Of a stretch of 64,000 nt of DNA, positions 24,682-32,930 are shown piece by piece; position 1 is the stretch's first letter, and every line of letters starts with the position of its first letter. This stretch comes from Pseudomonas sihuiensis (GTDB lineage Bacteria > Pseudomonadota > Gammaproteobacteria > Pseudomonadales > Pseudomonadaceae). The stretch is from assembly GCF_900106015.1 (NCBI RefSeq), contig NZ_LT629797.1, positions 4,030,001-4,094,000 on the forward strand, given 5' to 3'. The notes beneath the pieces are model-generated. The model did not search any database. It was given only the letters and a program-made list of their open reading frames with translations, and was not told the origin of the DNA. The translations under genes were made by a program, and so were the position numbers.

Positions 24682-25484
24682 GGGGTTCTCCAGGTAACGG
24701 ACAACCCGTAGGAGCCGGCTTGCCGGCGATCAGCGTCCTCGGCTCCTACAGGCAGTAAATCATCAATATGTTGGTACTCGGCCTGCAGCGCCTGTGCCAA
24801 CTGCTGCGCACGGCCCAGGCGGATGGGCGCGCGCTCGGTGTCGAGCAGCAGGGTTGGGCATGGCAGCGGCGCCAGGTTGGGCAGGTCACGCAGGCGACCG
24901 TCGGTGAGGATCAGCAGGCGCTGGCGTTCGCTCGGTTTCGCCCGTTGCCGACGCGACAGCCAGTCACCCGCCTGATTCAGTGCATTGAGCAGCGGCGTGC
25001 CGCCACCGGCGCCCAATTCGTGCAGCCATCGATGTAACTCCGCGCTGGCCTTGCGCCCCTGCCATAACCACTGCGCCTCACGACCACCGGCCTTTAGCAC
25101 GGCCAGCCGCGCACGCTGGCGATAGGCGCTGTCGAACAGCTCGGCGAGCACGCCCTTGGCCCGGCTCAGTGCACCATGGCGACGGGTGGAAGCGGAGGCA
25201 TCGACCAACACCAGCCACAGCTCCTCGGCCTGCTGGCTGCGCGGGCGCAGCACCAACTGTTCTCGGCGTTGCGGTCGACCCTGGCGCAGCGTCGCGGCCC
25301 AGTCGATTCGTCCGCCCGCACCGCTACGCGCAGCACCACGCAGGCCGCCGCCGAGTCGTCCGGGCCGGTTGCGGGCATCCGCGCCTGTGGCTGTGCGCGG
25401 GCGGATGCTCAGGACTTTTTTGGCCAACGCGGCGGCACGCGCCGTTCGCCCATGGCCTGCGGCTGCGCCGGCAGCTCGCCCCAC
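24678..25484 (-). CDS. von Willebrand factor A protein, ChlD/BchD-like chelatase subunit
   Basis: Up to 268 aa. The vWA domain is plain: LWLVLVDASASTRRHGALSR carries the D-x-S-x-S metal-ion site, GAGGGTPLLNALNQ the conserved T, and RLLILTDGRLRDLP the third loop. It is short compared with ChlD because the N-terminal AAA-like part is absent. It should work with the ChlI-like ATPase upstream and CobN for cobalt insertion. The start is uncertain: GTG 25484 overlaps the ATPase gene by 76 bases; TTG 25427 is another option. The last ~25 residues are encoded by a REP palindrome. Confidence 0.82.
   Translation of the reverse strand: MGRAAGAAAGHGRTARAAALAKKVLSIRPRTATGADARNRPGRLGGGLRGAARSGAGGRIDWAATLRQGRPQRREQLVLRPRSQQAEELWLVLVDASASTRRHGALSRAKGVLAELFDSAYRQRARLAVLKAGGREAQWLWQGRKASAELHRWLHELGAGGGTPLLNALNQAGDWLSRRQRAKPSERQRLLILTDGRLRDLPNLAPLPCPTLLLDTERAPIRLGRAQQLAQALQAEYQHIDDLLPVGAEDADRRQAGSYGLSVTWRTP
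24708..24749. repeat. REP palindrome within the 3' end of the vWA gene
   Basis: GTAGGAGCCGGCTTGCCGGC at 24708 faces GGCTCCTAC ending at 24749, the same family as the array after cobJ. It lies inside the reading frame, encoding part of the sequence after LLPVGAED, and the frame stays open through it to the stop that overlaps cobF. Confidence 0.8.
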
Positions 25485-26410
25485 TGGCCCTCGCCCTGGC
25501 TCTGTTCCTGCGCCTGCTGCGGCGCCTGGCTCTGCTCGGGCGGTGTGGCAGCCGGCGGTTGTTGCTGGCGACGGCGATGGCGCAGAACGAAGTCCTCCAC
25601 CGCCTCGATATCCACAGGCTCGATGCCCGCCGCGCCACGCCAGGCCGCATGAGCACGGGCGGCGCGCAGCCAGACCAGATCGGCGCGCAGACCGTCGACG
25701 CCGGCAGCGAAGCAGCGCTGGCTGATCTCACCCAGGGCGGCGTCATCTAGCGGGATATCGGCCAGGCGCTGGCGGGCGTTCTGGCAACGCATCGCCAGGG
25801 CATCCTGCTCATCCTGCCAGCGTTGCAGAAAAGCGGCGGGGTCGGCATCGAAGGCCAGACGGCGACGGACGATCTCGGCGCGCTCAGCCGGCTGCGGCTG
25901 GCCATCGAGCGCCAGGTTGAGGCCGAAGCGGTCGAGCAGTTGCGGGCGCAGTTCGCCCTCTTCGATGTTCATGGTGCCGATCAGCACGAAGCGCGCGGCG
26001 TGGCGATGGGAGATGCCGTCGCGCTCGACGTGGTTGACCCCGCTGGCGGCAGCATCGAGCAGCAGATCGACCAGATGATCGGGCAGCAGGTTGACCTCAT
26101 CCACATACAAAACGCCGCCATCGGCACGGGCCAGCAGGCCTGGGGAAAACTGCGCGCGGCCCTCGCCGAGGGCCGCGTCCAGATCCAGGGTGCCAACGAT
26201 GCGCTCCTCGCTCGCCCCCAGCGGCAGGGTGACGAAGCGGCCACCGTCGAGCAGATCGGCCAGGCTACGGGCCAGGGTGGACTTGGCCATACCGCGCGGG
26301 CCCTCGATCAGCACGCCGCCGATGGCCGGATCGATGGCCGCCAGGCACAGCGCCAGCTTCAGCGAATCGGCGCCGACCACGGCGGCGAGGGGGAAGTGAT
26401 GTTCGGTCAT
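25409..26410 (-). CDS. Magnesium-chelatase I-type AAA+ ATPase (ChlI/BchI-like)
   Basis: 333 aa. Walker A is seen as EGPRGMAKST near residues 37-46, Walker B as GVLYVDEVNLLPDHLVDLLL, and sensor 1 region as FVLIGTMNIEEGELRPQLLDRFG. It ends in a Gln/Pro-rich tail. With the vWA protein and CobN it likely forms the ATP-dependent cobaltochelatase, in place of the CobS/CobT pair of alphaproteobacteria. The ATG at 26410 begins the family N-terminus (MTEHHFPLAAVVG). A 235-base repeat-bearing gap separates it from cobN. Confidence 0.9.
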   Translation of the reverse strand: MTEHHFPLAAVVGADSLKLALCLAAIDPAIGGVLIEGPRGMAKSTLARSLADLLDGGRFVTLPLGASEERIVGTLDLDAALGEGRAQFSPGLLARADGGVLYVDEVNLLPDHLVDLLLDAAASGVNHVERDGISHRHAARFVLIGTMNIEEGELRPQLLDRFGLNLALDGQPQPAERAEIVRRRLAFDADPAAFLQRWQDEQDALAMRCQNARQRLADIPLDDAALGEISQRCFAAGVDGLRADLVWLRAARAHAAWRGAAGIEPVDIEAVEDFVLRHRRRQQQPPAATPPEQSQAPQQAQEQSQGEGQWGELPAQPQAMGERRVPPRWPKKS

Positions 26411-26510
26411 GGCTCTGGCCTGTGGATAAACATGGTTCCGACGGTAGCCCGGATAAAATCCGGGAATGGCGGTGCGGGCAATTGGCGATTGCAGCGGATC
26501 AGAGGGATTC

Positions 26511-26620
26511 CTCCCCTCTCCCATTTATGGGAGAGGGGCCGGGGGAGAGGGTTTATCCAGCGACACCGAGCGACCTGAACCACCCTCTCCCCAGCCCTCT
26601 CCCGCAAGCGGGAGAGGGAG
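26511..26620. repeat. Paired CCCTCTCCC-type hairpins between cobN and the ChlI-like gene
   Basis: CCCCTCTCCCATTTATGGGAG (plus AGGGG) near 26513 and CCCTCTCCCGCAAGCGGGAG (plus AGGG) near 26596 are two strong hairpins, with a third GGGGGAGAGGG/CCCTCTCCCC pair bridging the elements. Next to them a GTAGCCCGGAT-type repeat occurs near 26444. They form a repeat cluster that may also weaken transcription between cobN and the next gene. Confidence 0.75.
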
Positions 26621-26645
26621 CACAACCCCCCCGCACTCAAGCGCT

Positions 26646-29600
26646 TCATGACTCCTCACTATCGAGCAGCAGGTTTTCCAGCGCTTCGCGATACTCGCCG
26701 GGATTCTCCCACAGGCCGCGCTGCTGGGCTTCCAGCAGGCGTTCGAGGATATCGTTGAGCGCCCCCGGGTTGTGCTGCTGAATAAAATCGCGGGTGTCCT
26801 TGTCGAGCAGGTAGGCATCGGTGAGCAGCGCGTACTGGTGGTCATCGACCAGCTCGCTGGTGGCGTCGAAGGCGAACAGGTAGTCGATGGTCGCGGCCAG
26901 TTCGAAGGCGCCCTTGTAGCCGTGGCGCTTCATGCCCGCGATCCACTTGGGATTGGCCGCGCGGGCGCGCACCACACGGTTAAGTTCTTCCTTGAGGGTG
27001 CGAATGCGTGGCGTATCCGGCTGACTGTTGTCGCCGAAGTAGCTGGCCACCTTGAGCCCGCGCAGGGTTTCCACCGCCGCCAGCATGCCGCCCTGGAACT
27101 GGTAGTAGTCGTTGGAATCTAGGATGTCGTGCTCGCGGTTGTCCTGGTTGTGCAGCACCGCCTGCATCTGTTCCAGGCGTTCGACGAAGCGCTGCCGCGC
27201 GGGTGCGCCCTCGGCGCCGCTGCCGTAGGCGTAGCCGCCCCAGTTCAGATACACCTCGGCGAGATCGGCGCGGCTCTGCCACAAGCGCTCCTCGATGGCG
27301 TTCTGCACACCGGCACCATAGGCCCCCGGCTTGGCACCGAACACCCGCCAGCCGGCCTGGCGCCGCGCTTCGGCTTCATCCAGGCCGCTGTCCTCGAGCG
27401 CCAGCGACTCGCGCCAGACCCGCGCCGACAGCGGGTTCATGTCTTCCGGTTCGTCCAGCTCGATCACCGCCTGCACGGCCTCGTCGAACAGGCGGATCAG
27501 GTTGCTGAAGGCATCGCGGAAGAAGCCCGAGACGCGCAGGGTGACATCCACCCGGGGGCGGCCCAACTGCTCCAGCGGCAGCACCTCGAAACGCTCGACG
27601 CGCTGGCTGCCCGGCTGCCATACCGGGCGCACGCCCATCAGCGCAAGCGCCTGGGCGATATCGTCGCCGCCGGTACGCATGGTCGCCGTGCCCCATACCG
27701 ACAGGCCGAGCTGGCGCAGATGGTCGCCCTCGTCCTGCAGATGGCGCTCCAGCAGGCGATCCGCTGCCTGCACGCCGAGGCGCCAGGCCGTGGGCGTGGG
27801 CAGGTGGCGCACGTCGACAGTGAAGAAGTTGCGCCCGGTGGGCAGCACGTCCAGACGCCCGCGACTGGGCGCGCCGCTCGGCCCGGCAGGCACGAAACGC
27901 CCCTCCAGCGCGGCCAGCAGGCCGCCCATCTCGGCGTCGCCGCAGGCATCCAGCAGCGGCGCGATATGCTCGGCCAGGCCATCGAGAATCAGCGCCACCT
28001 CGGCGCCAAAGGCTTCGCTGCGCTCCCCTGCCAGGCGCTGTTCGATCAGCCTCAGCGCCAGCAGCTCCAGGCGCTCGCGGGTATCGCCGACGGTACGCCA
28101 CAGGCTGTTATCCACAGCCAGCAGTGCCTGTGGACGCAGTCCCTCCCAGGGCTGGCCCATATCGCAATCCAGCGGATCGAGACCCAGCTCCAGCCCGCGC
28201 GCCAGCGCGCGCAGCAGGCTGGCATTGGCGCCCTGGCCATCGCCACGGGGGATGCGCAGCAAGGCCAGCAGGGTGTCGCGGCGCAGCTGGCCAGTCGGCG
28301 ACTCACCGAACACGTGCAGGCCATCGCGGATCTGCGATTCCTTGAGGTCGCACAGGTAGGCATCGAGCTGCGGCAGCCAGCTGTCAGCATCGTCGTTGAG
28401 TTGCAGGCCCAGCTCGCGGTCGAGGCTGGCCTCGCGCACCTTGGCCAGGATCTCGCCACGCAGCTCCACCGCGCGGCGCTGGTCGAGCTGGCTGGCGTCG
28501 TAGTACTCATCGGCCAGGCGCTCCAGATCGCGCAGCGGGCCGTAGCTTTCGGCACGGGTCAAAGGCGGCATGAGGTGGTCGATGATCACCGCCTGGGTGC
28601 GGCGCTTGGCCTGCGCGCCCTCGCCCGGATCGTTGACGATAAAGGGATAGATATTCGGCAGCGGGCCGATCAGCGCCTGCGGCCAGCAGCCCTCGGACAG
28701 GCCGACGCTCTTGCCCGGCAGCCATTCCAGATTGCCGTGCTTGCCGACGTGAATCAGCGCATCGGCGGCGAAGGCCGTGCGCAGCCAGGCGTAGAAGGCG
28801 ATATAGCCGTGCGGCGGCACCAGATCGGGGTCGTGATACACCGCCGCGGGGTCGAGCTGATAGCCGCGAGCAGGCTGGATACCAACGAAGGTCAGGCCGA
28901 AGCGCAGGCCGGCCACCATCATCCGCCCGCTGCGGAACATGGGATCGCTCTGCGGCTCGCCCCAGCGCTCGCGCACCTCCTGCTGGTTGGCCGGCGGCAG
29001 GCTGTGGAAAAACCTCAGGTAGTCGTCCAGCGCCAGGCTTTGCGCACAGGGCCGCGTATCCAGACCATCCAGATCGTTGGTAACGCCACCGAGCAGGCTG
29101 TGGACAAGTGCGGTGCCGCTATCGGGCAGGTTATCCACTGGATAGCCTTGCGCCTGCAGCGCGCGGAGGATATTCAACGCGGCGGCGGGCGTATCCAGGC
29201 CAACGCCATTGCCGATACGGCCATCGCGGGTCGGGTAGTTGGCAAGAATCAGCGCGATTCGCTTCTGATCGTTGCTTTTAAGCGCCAACTGACACCATTT
29301 ACGCGCCAGTTCAGCGACGAAGGCCATACCCGATTCGTGTGCCTGATAGCACACCACATCGCTCTGGCTGCGCTCGCTGCGCCAGGCCAGGCCCTTGAAG
29401 CTGATGGCAGTGCCGATCAGCCGGCCATCCAGCTCGGGCAACACCACGTGCATGGCCAGGTCGCGCGAGCCCAGGCCCTGGGCGCTGGCCTGCCACTGCG
29501 CCTGGTTGTCCAGCGAGCAGATGGCCTGCAGCACCGGGATGTCGCGGCGGAACACCCGCGCCTGCGGCGCCTCGGGGTTGGACAGGGCAAAGCCGGTGGT

Positions 29601-30392
29601 ATTGATGATCAGCGCGGCGCTCGTTTCGTCCAGCCAGTCCTGCACCTGATCCAGGCAGGCCGGCTCCTTCAGGCTGGCCACCGCAATCGGCAGCGGGTTA
29701 AGGCCCTGGCCGAACAGGTGCTGGCAGAAGGTATCGACGAAGGCGGTGTTCGCCGACTGCACATGGTTGCGGTAGAACAGCAGCGCCGCTACAGGCGCGT
29801 CCGGCTGCCAGTGCGCACGCCAGTCGGCCAGCGTGGCCGGACTGTGCTGCGGGTGATAGAGGCAGACACGCGGCAGCGCTTGCGGCTCCTGCCAGGCCTC
29901 GTCACGCCCCAGCCAGCGGCTGCCGATGCAGCGGAACAGCTGGCGCGCGTTATCCAGCCCGCCCTGGCGCAGGTACTGCCAAAGGCGCTGGCTGTCTTCT
30001 TCGCTAACGTTGCCAAGGGCACTCAGCTCCGGGTCAGGCTTGTCGTCGCCGGGCACCATGATCACCGTGGCGCCGCGCGCGCCCAGCTCCACCAGGCGTT
30101 CGACACCGTAGCGCCAGTAACTCACCCCGCCATGCACCGAGATCAGGATGACCTTGGCGTGCTGCAGCACCTGCTCGACGTAGAAGTCCACCGAGGCGTT
30201 GTTGCTCAGTTGCGCCGGGCTGGCCAGGCGCAGGCTGGGGTAGTCCTCCGGCAGTTGCCGGGCGGCTTCAGCCAGCAGGGCGAGGTGCGAATCACCCGTG
30301 CACAGGATCACCAGCTCGGCAGGCGTCTGGCCAAGGTCGGCAATGCTGTCGGCCGGCAGTTGGGTGCCAGGCTGGGTACGCAGGAGATGCAT
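26646..30392 (-). CDS. cobN: Cobaltochelatase large subunit CobN
   Basis: 1248 aa, full length. CobN is the porphyrin/corrin-binding catalytic subunit that inserts cobalt into hydrogenobyrinic acid a,c-diamide. Family landmarks: VILISVHGGVSYWRYGVERL near residues 84-103; LALILANYPTRDGRIGNGVG; HVGKHGNLEWLPGKSVGLS with the conserved histidines and glutamate; NIYPFIVNDPGEGAQAKRRT; and YGAGVQNAIEERLW towards the C-terminus. It lies behind cobW and the cobalamin riboswitch, so B12 should repress it. The long reading frame antisense to it is a codon-bias shadow. Confidence 0.96.
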   Translation of the reverse strand: MHLLRTQPGTQLPADSIADLGQTPAELVILCTGDSHLALLAEAARQLPEDYPSLRLASPAQLSNNASVDFYVEQVLQHAKVILISVHGGVSYWRYGVERLVELGARGATVIMVPGDDKPDPELSALGNVSEEDSQRLWQYLRQGGLDNARQLFRCIGSRWLGRDEAWQEPQALPRVCLYHPQHSPATLADWRAHWQPDAPVAALLFYRNHVQSANTAFVDTFCQHLFGQGLNPLPIAVASLKEPACLDQVQDWLDETSAALIINTTGFALSNPEAPQARVFRRDIPVLQAICSLDNQAQWQASAQGLGSRDLAMHVVLPELDGRLIGTAISFKGLAWRSERSQSDVVCYQAHESGMAFVAELARKWCQLALKSNDQKRIALILANYPTRDGRIGNGVGLDTPAAALNILRALQAQGYPVDNLPDSGTALVHSLLGGVTNDLDGLDTRPCAQSLALDDYLRFFHSLPPANQQEVRERWGEPQSDPMFRSGRMMVAGLRFGLTFVGIQPARGYQLDPAAVYHDPDLVPPHGYIAFYAWLRTAFAADALIHVGKHGNLEWLPGKSVGLSEGCWPQALIGPLPNIYPFIVNDPGEGAQAKRRTQAVIIDHLMPPLTRAESYGPLRDLERLADEYYDASQLDQRRAVELRGEILAKVREASLDRELGLQLNDDADSWLPQLDAYLCDLKESQIRDGLHVFGESPTGQLRRDTLLALLRIPRGDGQGANASLLRALARGLELGLDPLDCDMGQPWEGLRPQALLAVDNSLWRTVGDTRERLELLALRLIEQRLAGERSEAFGAEVALILDGLAEHIAPLLDACGDAEMGGLLAALEGRFVPAGPSGAPSRGRLDVLPTGRNFFTVDVRHLPTPTAWRLGVQAADRLLERHLQDEGDHLRQLGLSVWGTATMRTGGDDIAQALALMGVRPVWQPGSQRVERFEVLPLEQLGRPRVDVTLRVSGFFRDAFSNLIRLFDEAVQAVIELDEPEDMNPLSARVWRESLALEDSGLDEAEARRQAGWRVFGAKPGAYGAGVQNAIEERLWQSRADLAEVYLNWGGYAYGSGAEGAPARQRFVERLEQMQAVLHNQDNREHDILDSNDYYQFQGGMLAAVETLRGLKVASYFGDNSQPDTPRIRTLKEELNRVVRARAANPKWIAGMKRHGYKGAFELAATIDYLFAFDATSELVDDHQYALLTDAYLLDKDTRDFIQQHNPGALNDILERLLEAQQRGLWENPGEYREALENLLLDSEES

Positions 30393-30417
30393 GTTCGCTC
30401 CGAGGAAGGCGCGAATC

Positions 30418-30477
30418 GTGGGAGGGGCTTTAGCCGCGACTATCCGCGAATTGGATCGCGGCTAAAGCCCCTCCCAC
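30418..30477. repeat. Inverted repeat between cobW and cobN
   Basis: GTGGGAGGGGCTTTAGCCGC (30418 onward) pairs with GCGGCTAAAGCCCCTCCCAC (ending 30477), almost perfectly over 22 bases. It fills most of the 91-base gap between the two genes. It is a common type of pseudomonad palindrome and may also stabilise or attenuate the transcript. Confidence 0.8.
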
Positions 30478-30483
30478 AATCAC

Positions 30484-31533
30484 TCAGGCCAGCGCTGCTT
30501 GCAGCTCGGCTTCTATAGCCGCGCGGTCGAGCTGCTGGCCGATCACTACCAGGCGGCTCACTCGCGGCTCGTCGGCTTGCCAGGCGCGGTCGAAGTGGCG
30601 ATCGAAACGCTGACCGACACCTTGCACCAGCAGACGCATCGGCTTGCCAGGGATGGCAGCGAAACCTTTCACCCGCAGGATGCCGTACTTGGCCACCGCA
30701 TCCTTCAGTGCGGCCAGCAGACGCGCCTCCTCGGCTTCCGGTAGTTCCACGTGGAACGAGTCGAATTCCTCGTGATCGTGGTCTTCGTCTTCATCATCGT
30801 GATGGGTGCGGCGGCTGTCGATATGCAGCTCGGTTTCGCTGTTCAGGCCCAGCAGCACATCCAGCGGCAGCTCGCCGCCGTGCGCCTCGATCACCTTGAC
30901 TGCCGGCGGCAGCTCCTCGGCCACCTCGGCGCGCACCGCGGCCAGCGCCTCGGCGTCGAGCAAATCGGCCTTGTTGAGGATCACCAGGTCGGCGCTGGCC
31001 AACTGGTCGGCGAACAGCTCGTGCAGCGGCGATTCATGATCGAGGTTGGGGTCGAGCTTGCGCTGCTCGTCCACCTGATCCGGGAAGGCGGCGAAGGTGC
31101 CGGCGAGCACCGCCGGGCTGTCGACCACGGTAATCACCGCATCGACGGTGCAGGCGTTGCGGATTTCCGGCCAGTTGAAGGCCTGCACCAGCGGCTTGGG
31201 CAGCGCCAGGCCGCTGGTCTCGATAAGGATATGGTCAAGGTCGCCACGGCGCGCCACCAGCTCACGCATCACCGGGAAGAACTCTTCCTGCACGGTGCAG
31301 CACAGGCAGCCGTTGGCCAGCTCGAAGACGCGGCCGTTCGCCTCTTCCTCACTGCAGCCGATGGAGCACTGCTTGAGGATCTCGCCATCGATACCCAGCT
31401 CGCCGAACTCGTTGACGATCACCGCGATACGGCGTCCTTCGGCATGGGCCAGCAGGTGCCGCAGCAAGGTGGTTTTGCCGGCACCGAGAAAACCGGTGAC
31501 GATAGTGACAGGCAGTTTGGCAAGGGTTTTCAT
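30484..31533 (-). CDS. cobW: CobW, COG0523 GTPase/metal chaperone of the cobalamin locus
   Basis: 349 aa. G3E GTPase: Walker A GFLGAGKT (residues 14-21), VNEFGELGIDG, the metal-binding ELANGCLCC (C76-x-C78-C79), ETSGLALP, and NKADLL. An acidic/histidine-rich stretch (HHDDEDEDHDHEE, about residues 230-245) could hold metal before the C-terminal domain (YGILRVKGF). CobW is thought to deliver cobalt to the chelatase. Placement before cobN and behind a cobalamin riboswitch argues against a zinc-type COG0523 protein. A parS-like palindrome lies inside the gene. Confidence 0.92.
   Translation of the reverse strand: MKTLAKLPVTIVTGFLGAGKTTLLRHLLAHAEGRRIAVIVNEFGELGIDGEILKQCSIGCSEEEANGRVFELANGCLCCTVQEEFFPVMRELVARRGDLDHILIETSGLALPKPLVQAFNWPEIRNACTVDAVITVVDSPAVLAGTFAAFPDQVDEQRKLDPNLDHESPLHELFADQLASADLVILNKADLLDAEALAAVRAEVAEELPPAVKVIEAHGGELPLDVLLGLNSETELHIDSRRTHHDDEDEDHDHEEFDSFHVELPEAEEARLLAALKDAVAKYGILRVKGFAAIPGKPMRLLVQGVGQRFDRHFDRAWQADEPRVSRLVVIGQQLDRAAIEAELQAALA
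30743..30758. promoter_or_regulatory. parS-like site inside cobW
   Basis: GTTCCACGTGGAAC (30744-30757) is a perfect 14-base palindrome equal to the core of the bacterial parS consensus TGTTCCACGTGGAACA; only the two outermost bases differ. ParB homologues are encoded at 56119. The palindrome encodes FHVEL within cobW, so coincidence is not excluded, although a chance 14-base match in 64 kb is very unlikely. Confidence 0.55.
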
Positions 31534-31639
31534 GGAAGGCCCCGTGGCGTCGGTAAGTTCGGCGGACGGGTACGCGCAGGCGGGCACGCAGGTGCGTGCT
31601 GGCCCCGTCGGATCACCCCGTCCGAGCAAATGGCTGGTC

Positions 31640-31812
31640 AGTCGAGGCAGGTCTCCTGGCTCACGGTCTGCGCATTGCGCGCCCTTCACCTTCCCGCCTG
31701 ACGGCAGTGGTGTACGAAGGGTTTAAGACCGTTCACAGTTGCGGGGGCAGCCAGGGCATCGACCCTGTTCCCTCTTAGCTCCCCGGCGCCGTACCGGGAA
31801 GAACCTCGAAAG
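31640..31812 (-). ncRNA. Cobalamin riboswitch upstream of cobW-cobN
   Basis: On the minus strand, in order: GGTTCTTCCCGG near 31810, AGAGGGAACAGGG, the GCTGCCCCCGCAACTG core, CACTGC, GGCGGGAAGG, and the B12 box GCCAGGAGACCTGCC at 31646-31660. All conserved aptamer blocks are present at normal spacing. Downstream is cobW (start 31533), with about 105 bases for the expression platform. It should switch off cobW, cobN, the ChlI/ChlD pair and cobF when cobalamin is plentiful. Confidence 0.93.
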
Positions 31813-31909
31813 CGAGAAGGCTACGCAGGCCGCGGCGGCCGGTCAATCGCGGTTGACCGGTGGGATGCGCCATGTTGAGCTACGCCGCTGCACAGCACGA
31901 GCGCCCTTG

Positions 31910-32335
31910 ATGATGCCTAGCCCCTTGAATCCCAGCCCTGACGCCTCGCCCATGGTGGTGGCTGGGCTTGGTTGCAGGCGCGACTGCCCCCAGCAAGACC
32001 TGCTCGCCCTGCTCATCCACAGCCTGGCCCAGCATGAGTTGACTGTGGATAACCTCGTTGGACTGGCCAGCATCGCCCACAAACGCGACGAGCCGGGGCT
32101 GCATCAACTGGCAATCCACTTGAATCTGGAGCTGACGTTCTTCCCCCCCGAAGCACTCACCCTCTACCAGCCGGAAAATGCCGACAGTGCCCTCATCCGA
32201 TCCGTAACAGGCAGCCCCGCTGTGGCTGAACCCTGCGCCCTGGCTCTGGCCACGCAACTGGGCAAGGCAGCTCGCCTGCTGGGCGAGAAAACCCGCACAG
32301 CCAACGCCACCTGTGCGTTGGCAGGACTTCAATAG
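31910..32335 (+). CDS. cobE: CobE, cobalamin biosynthesis protein (CbiG C-terminal homologue)
   Basis: 141 aa. VVAGLGCRRDCPQQDLLALL at the beginning and VGLASIAHKRDEPGLHQLA, followed by LTFFPPEAL, are the signature of the CobE/CbiG C-terminal domain. CobE binds corrin intermediates in the aerobic pathway, with no firmly known reaction. Two adjacent ATGs (31910, 31913) are possible starts. It is divergent from cobW; the riboswitch between them is oriented towards cobW only. CobJ at 7143 carries the other CbiG domains. Confidence 0.9.
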   Translation: MMPSPLNPSPDASPMVVAGLGCRRDCPQQDLLALLIHSLAQHELTVDNLVGLASIAHKRDEPGLHQLAIHLNLELTFFPPEALTLYQPENADSALIRSVTGSPAVAEPCALALATQLGKAARLLGEKTRTANATCALAGLQ

Positions 32336-32350
32336 TTTGAGCATACAGCC

Positions 32351-32896
32351 TTGGATTACTTCGAAAGCGTTATTAAGACTTTGCTTGAAGGTGAAGGGTA
32401 TTGGGTTCGACAGTCGTTCAAGGTCAACCTGACCAAGGAAGAAAAAAGGCAGGTGGGTAAACATTCCATTCCACGCCCGGAAATCGACCTTCTCGCTTAC
32501 AAGCCCAGCGAAAATAGACTTCTCGCCTTTGAAGCAAAATCCTTCCTCGACTCTCCCGGTGTCCGACTGTCATGTCTTAGCGAAATCCATGACATTCCCG
32601 AAGGCAAATACAAGCTGTTTACTTGCGAAAATTACAGGTCGATCGTTTTCCAACGACTCAGACAGGATCTTATCGATTGTGGAATGGGTGACAGTACTAC
32701 CGAAATAGTTCTGGGACTCGCTGCCGGTAAGGTCTATCAATCCAGGAATGCTGAAATCAAGGAGTTGTTCTCGCGAAACGGCTGGCTGTTCTGGTCACCG
32801 GAAGATATCCGCAACAAAGTGATCGCCCTCGCCAAGCGCGGCTATGAAAACGAGCCCGCCATCATCACGGCCAAAATTCTGATGCGCCAACCATGA
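32351..32896 (+). CDS. Uncharacterised protein with PD-(D/E)xK nuclease-like motif
   Basis: 181 aa, TTG start at 32351, 15 bases after cobE. It has PEIDLLAYKPSENRLLAFEAK: Asp46, then Glu61-x-Lys63 after a hydrophobic strand, the D-x(n)-E-x-K spacing of restriction-endonuclease-like folds. The N-terminus is a helix (SVIKTLLEGEGYWVRQSFKV), also usual there. No cobalamin connection is evident although it lies between cobE and cobM. It is visibly richer in A and T than its neighbours, so it may have been acquired. Function unknown; nuclease activity is inferred from the motif alone. Confidence 0.68.
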   Translation: MDYFESVIKTLLEGEGYWVRQSFKVNLTKEEKRQVGKHSIPRPEIDLLAYKPSENRLLAFEAKSFLDSPGVRLSCLSEIHDIPEGKYKLFTCENYRSIVFQRLRQDLIDCGMGDSTTEIVLGLAAGKVYQSRNAEIKELFSRNGWLFWSPEDIRNKVIALAKRGYENEPAIITAKILMRQP

Positions 32897-32930
32897 ACAG
32901 CGCAAACTCCCCCCTGACAAGGCACACCTC

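Noticed and set aside
27129..30518. 1129-aa plus-strand reading frame opposite cobN
   Set aside because: Codon-bias shadow of cobN; His/Gln/Arg/Ala-rich with no domain features. cobN on the minus strand has all family motifs.
31739..31909. Longer start for cobE
   Set aside because: It would run into the cobalamin riboswitch on the other strand and add residues not like the family N-terminus.
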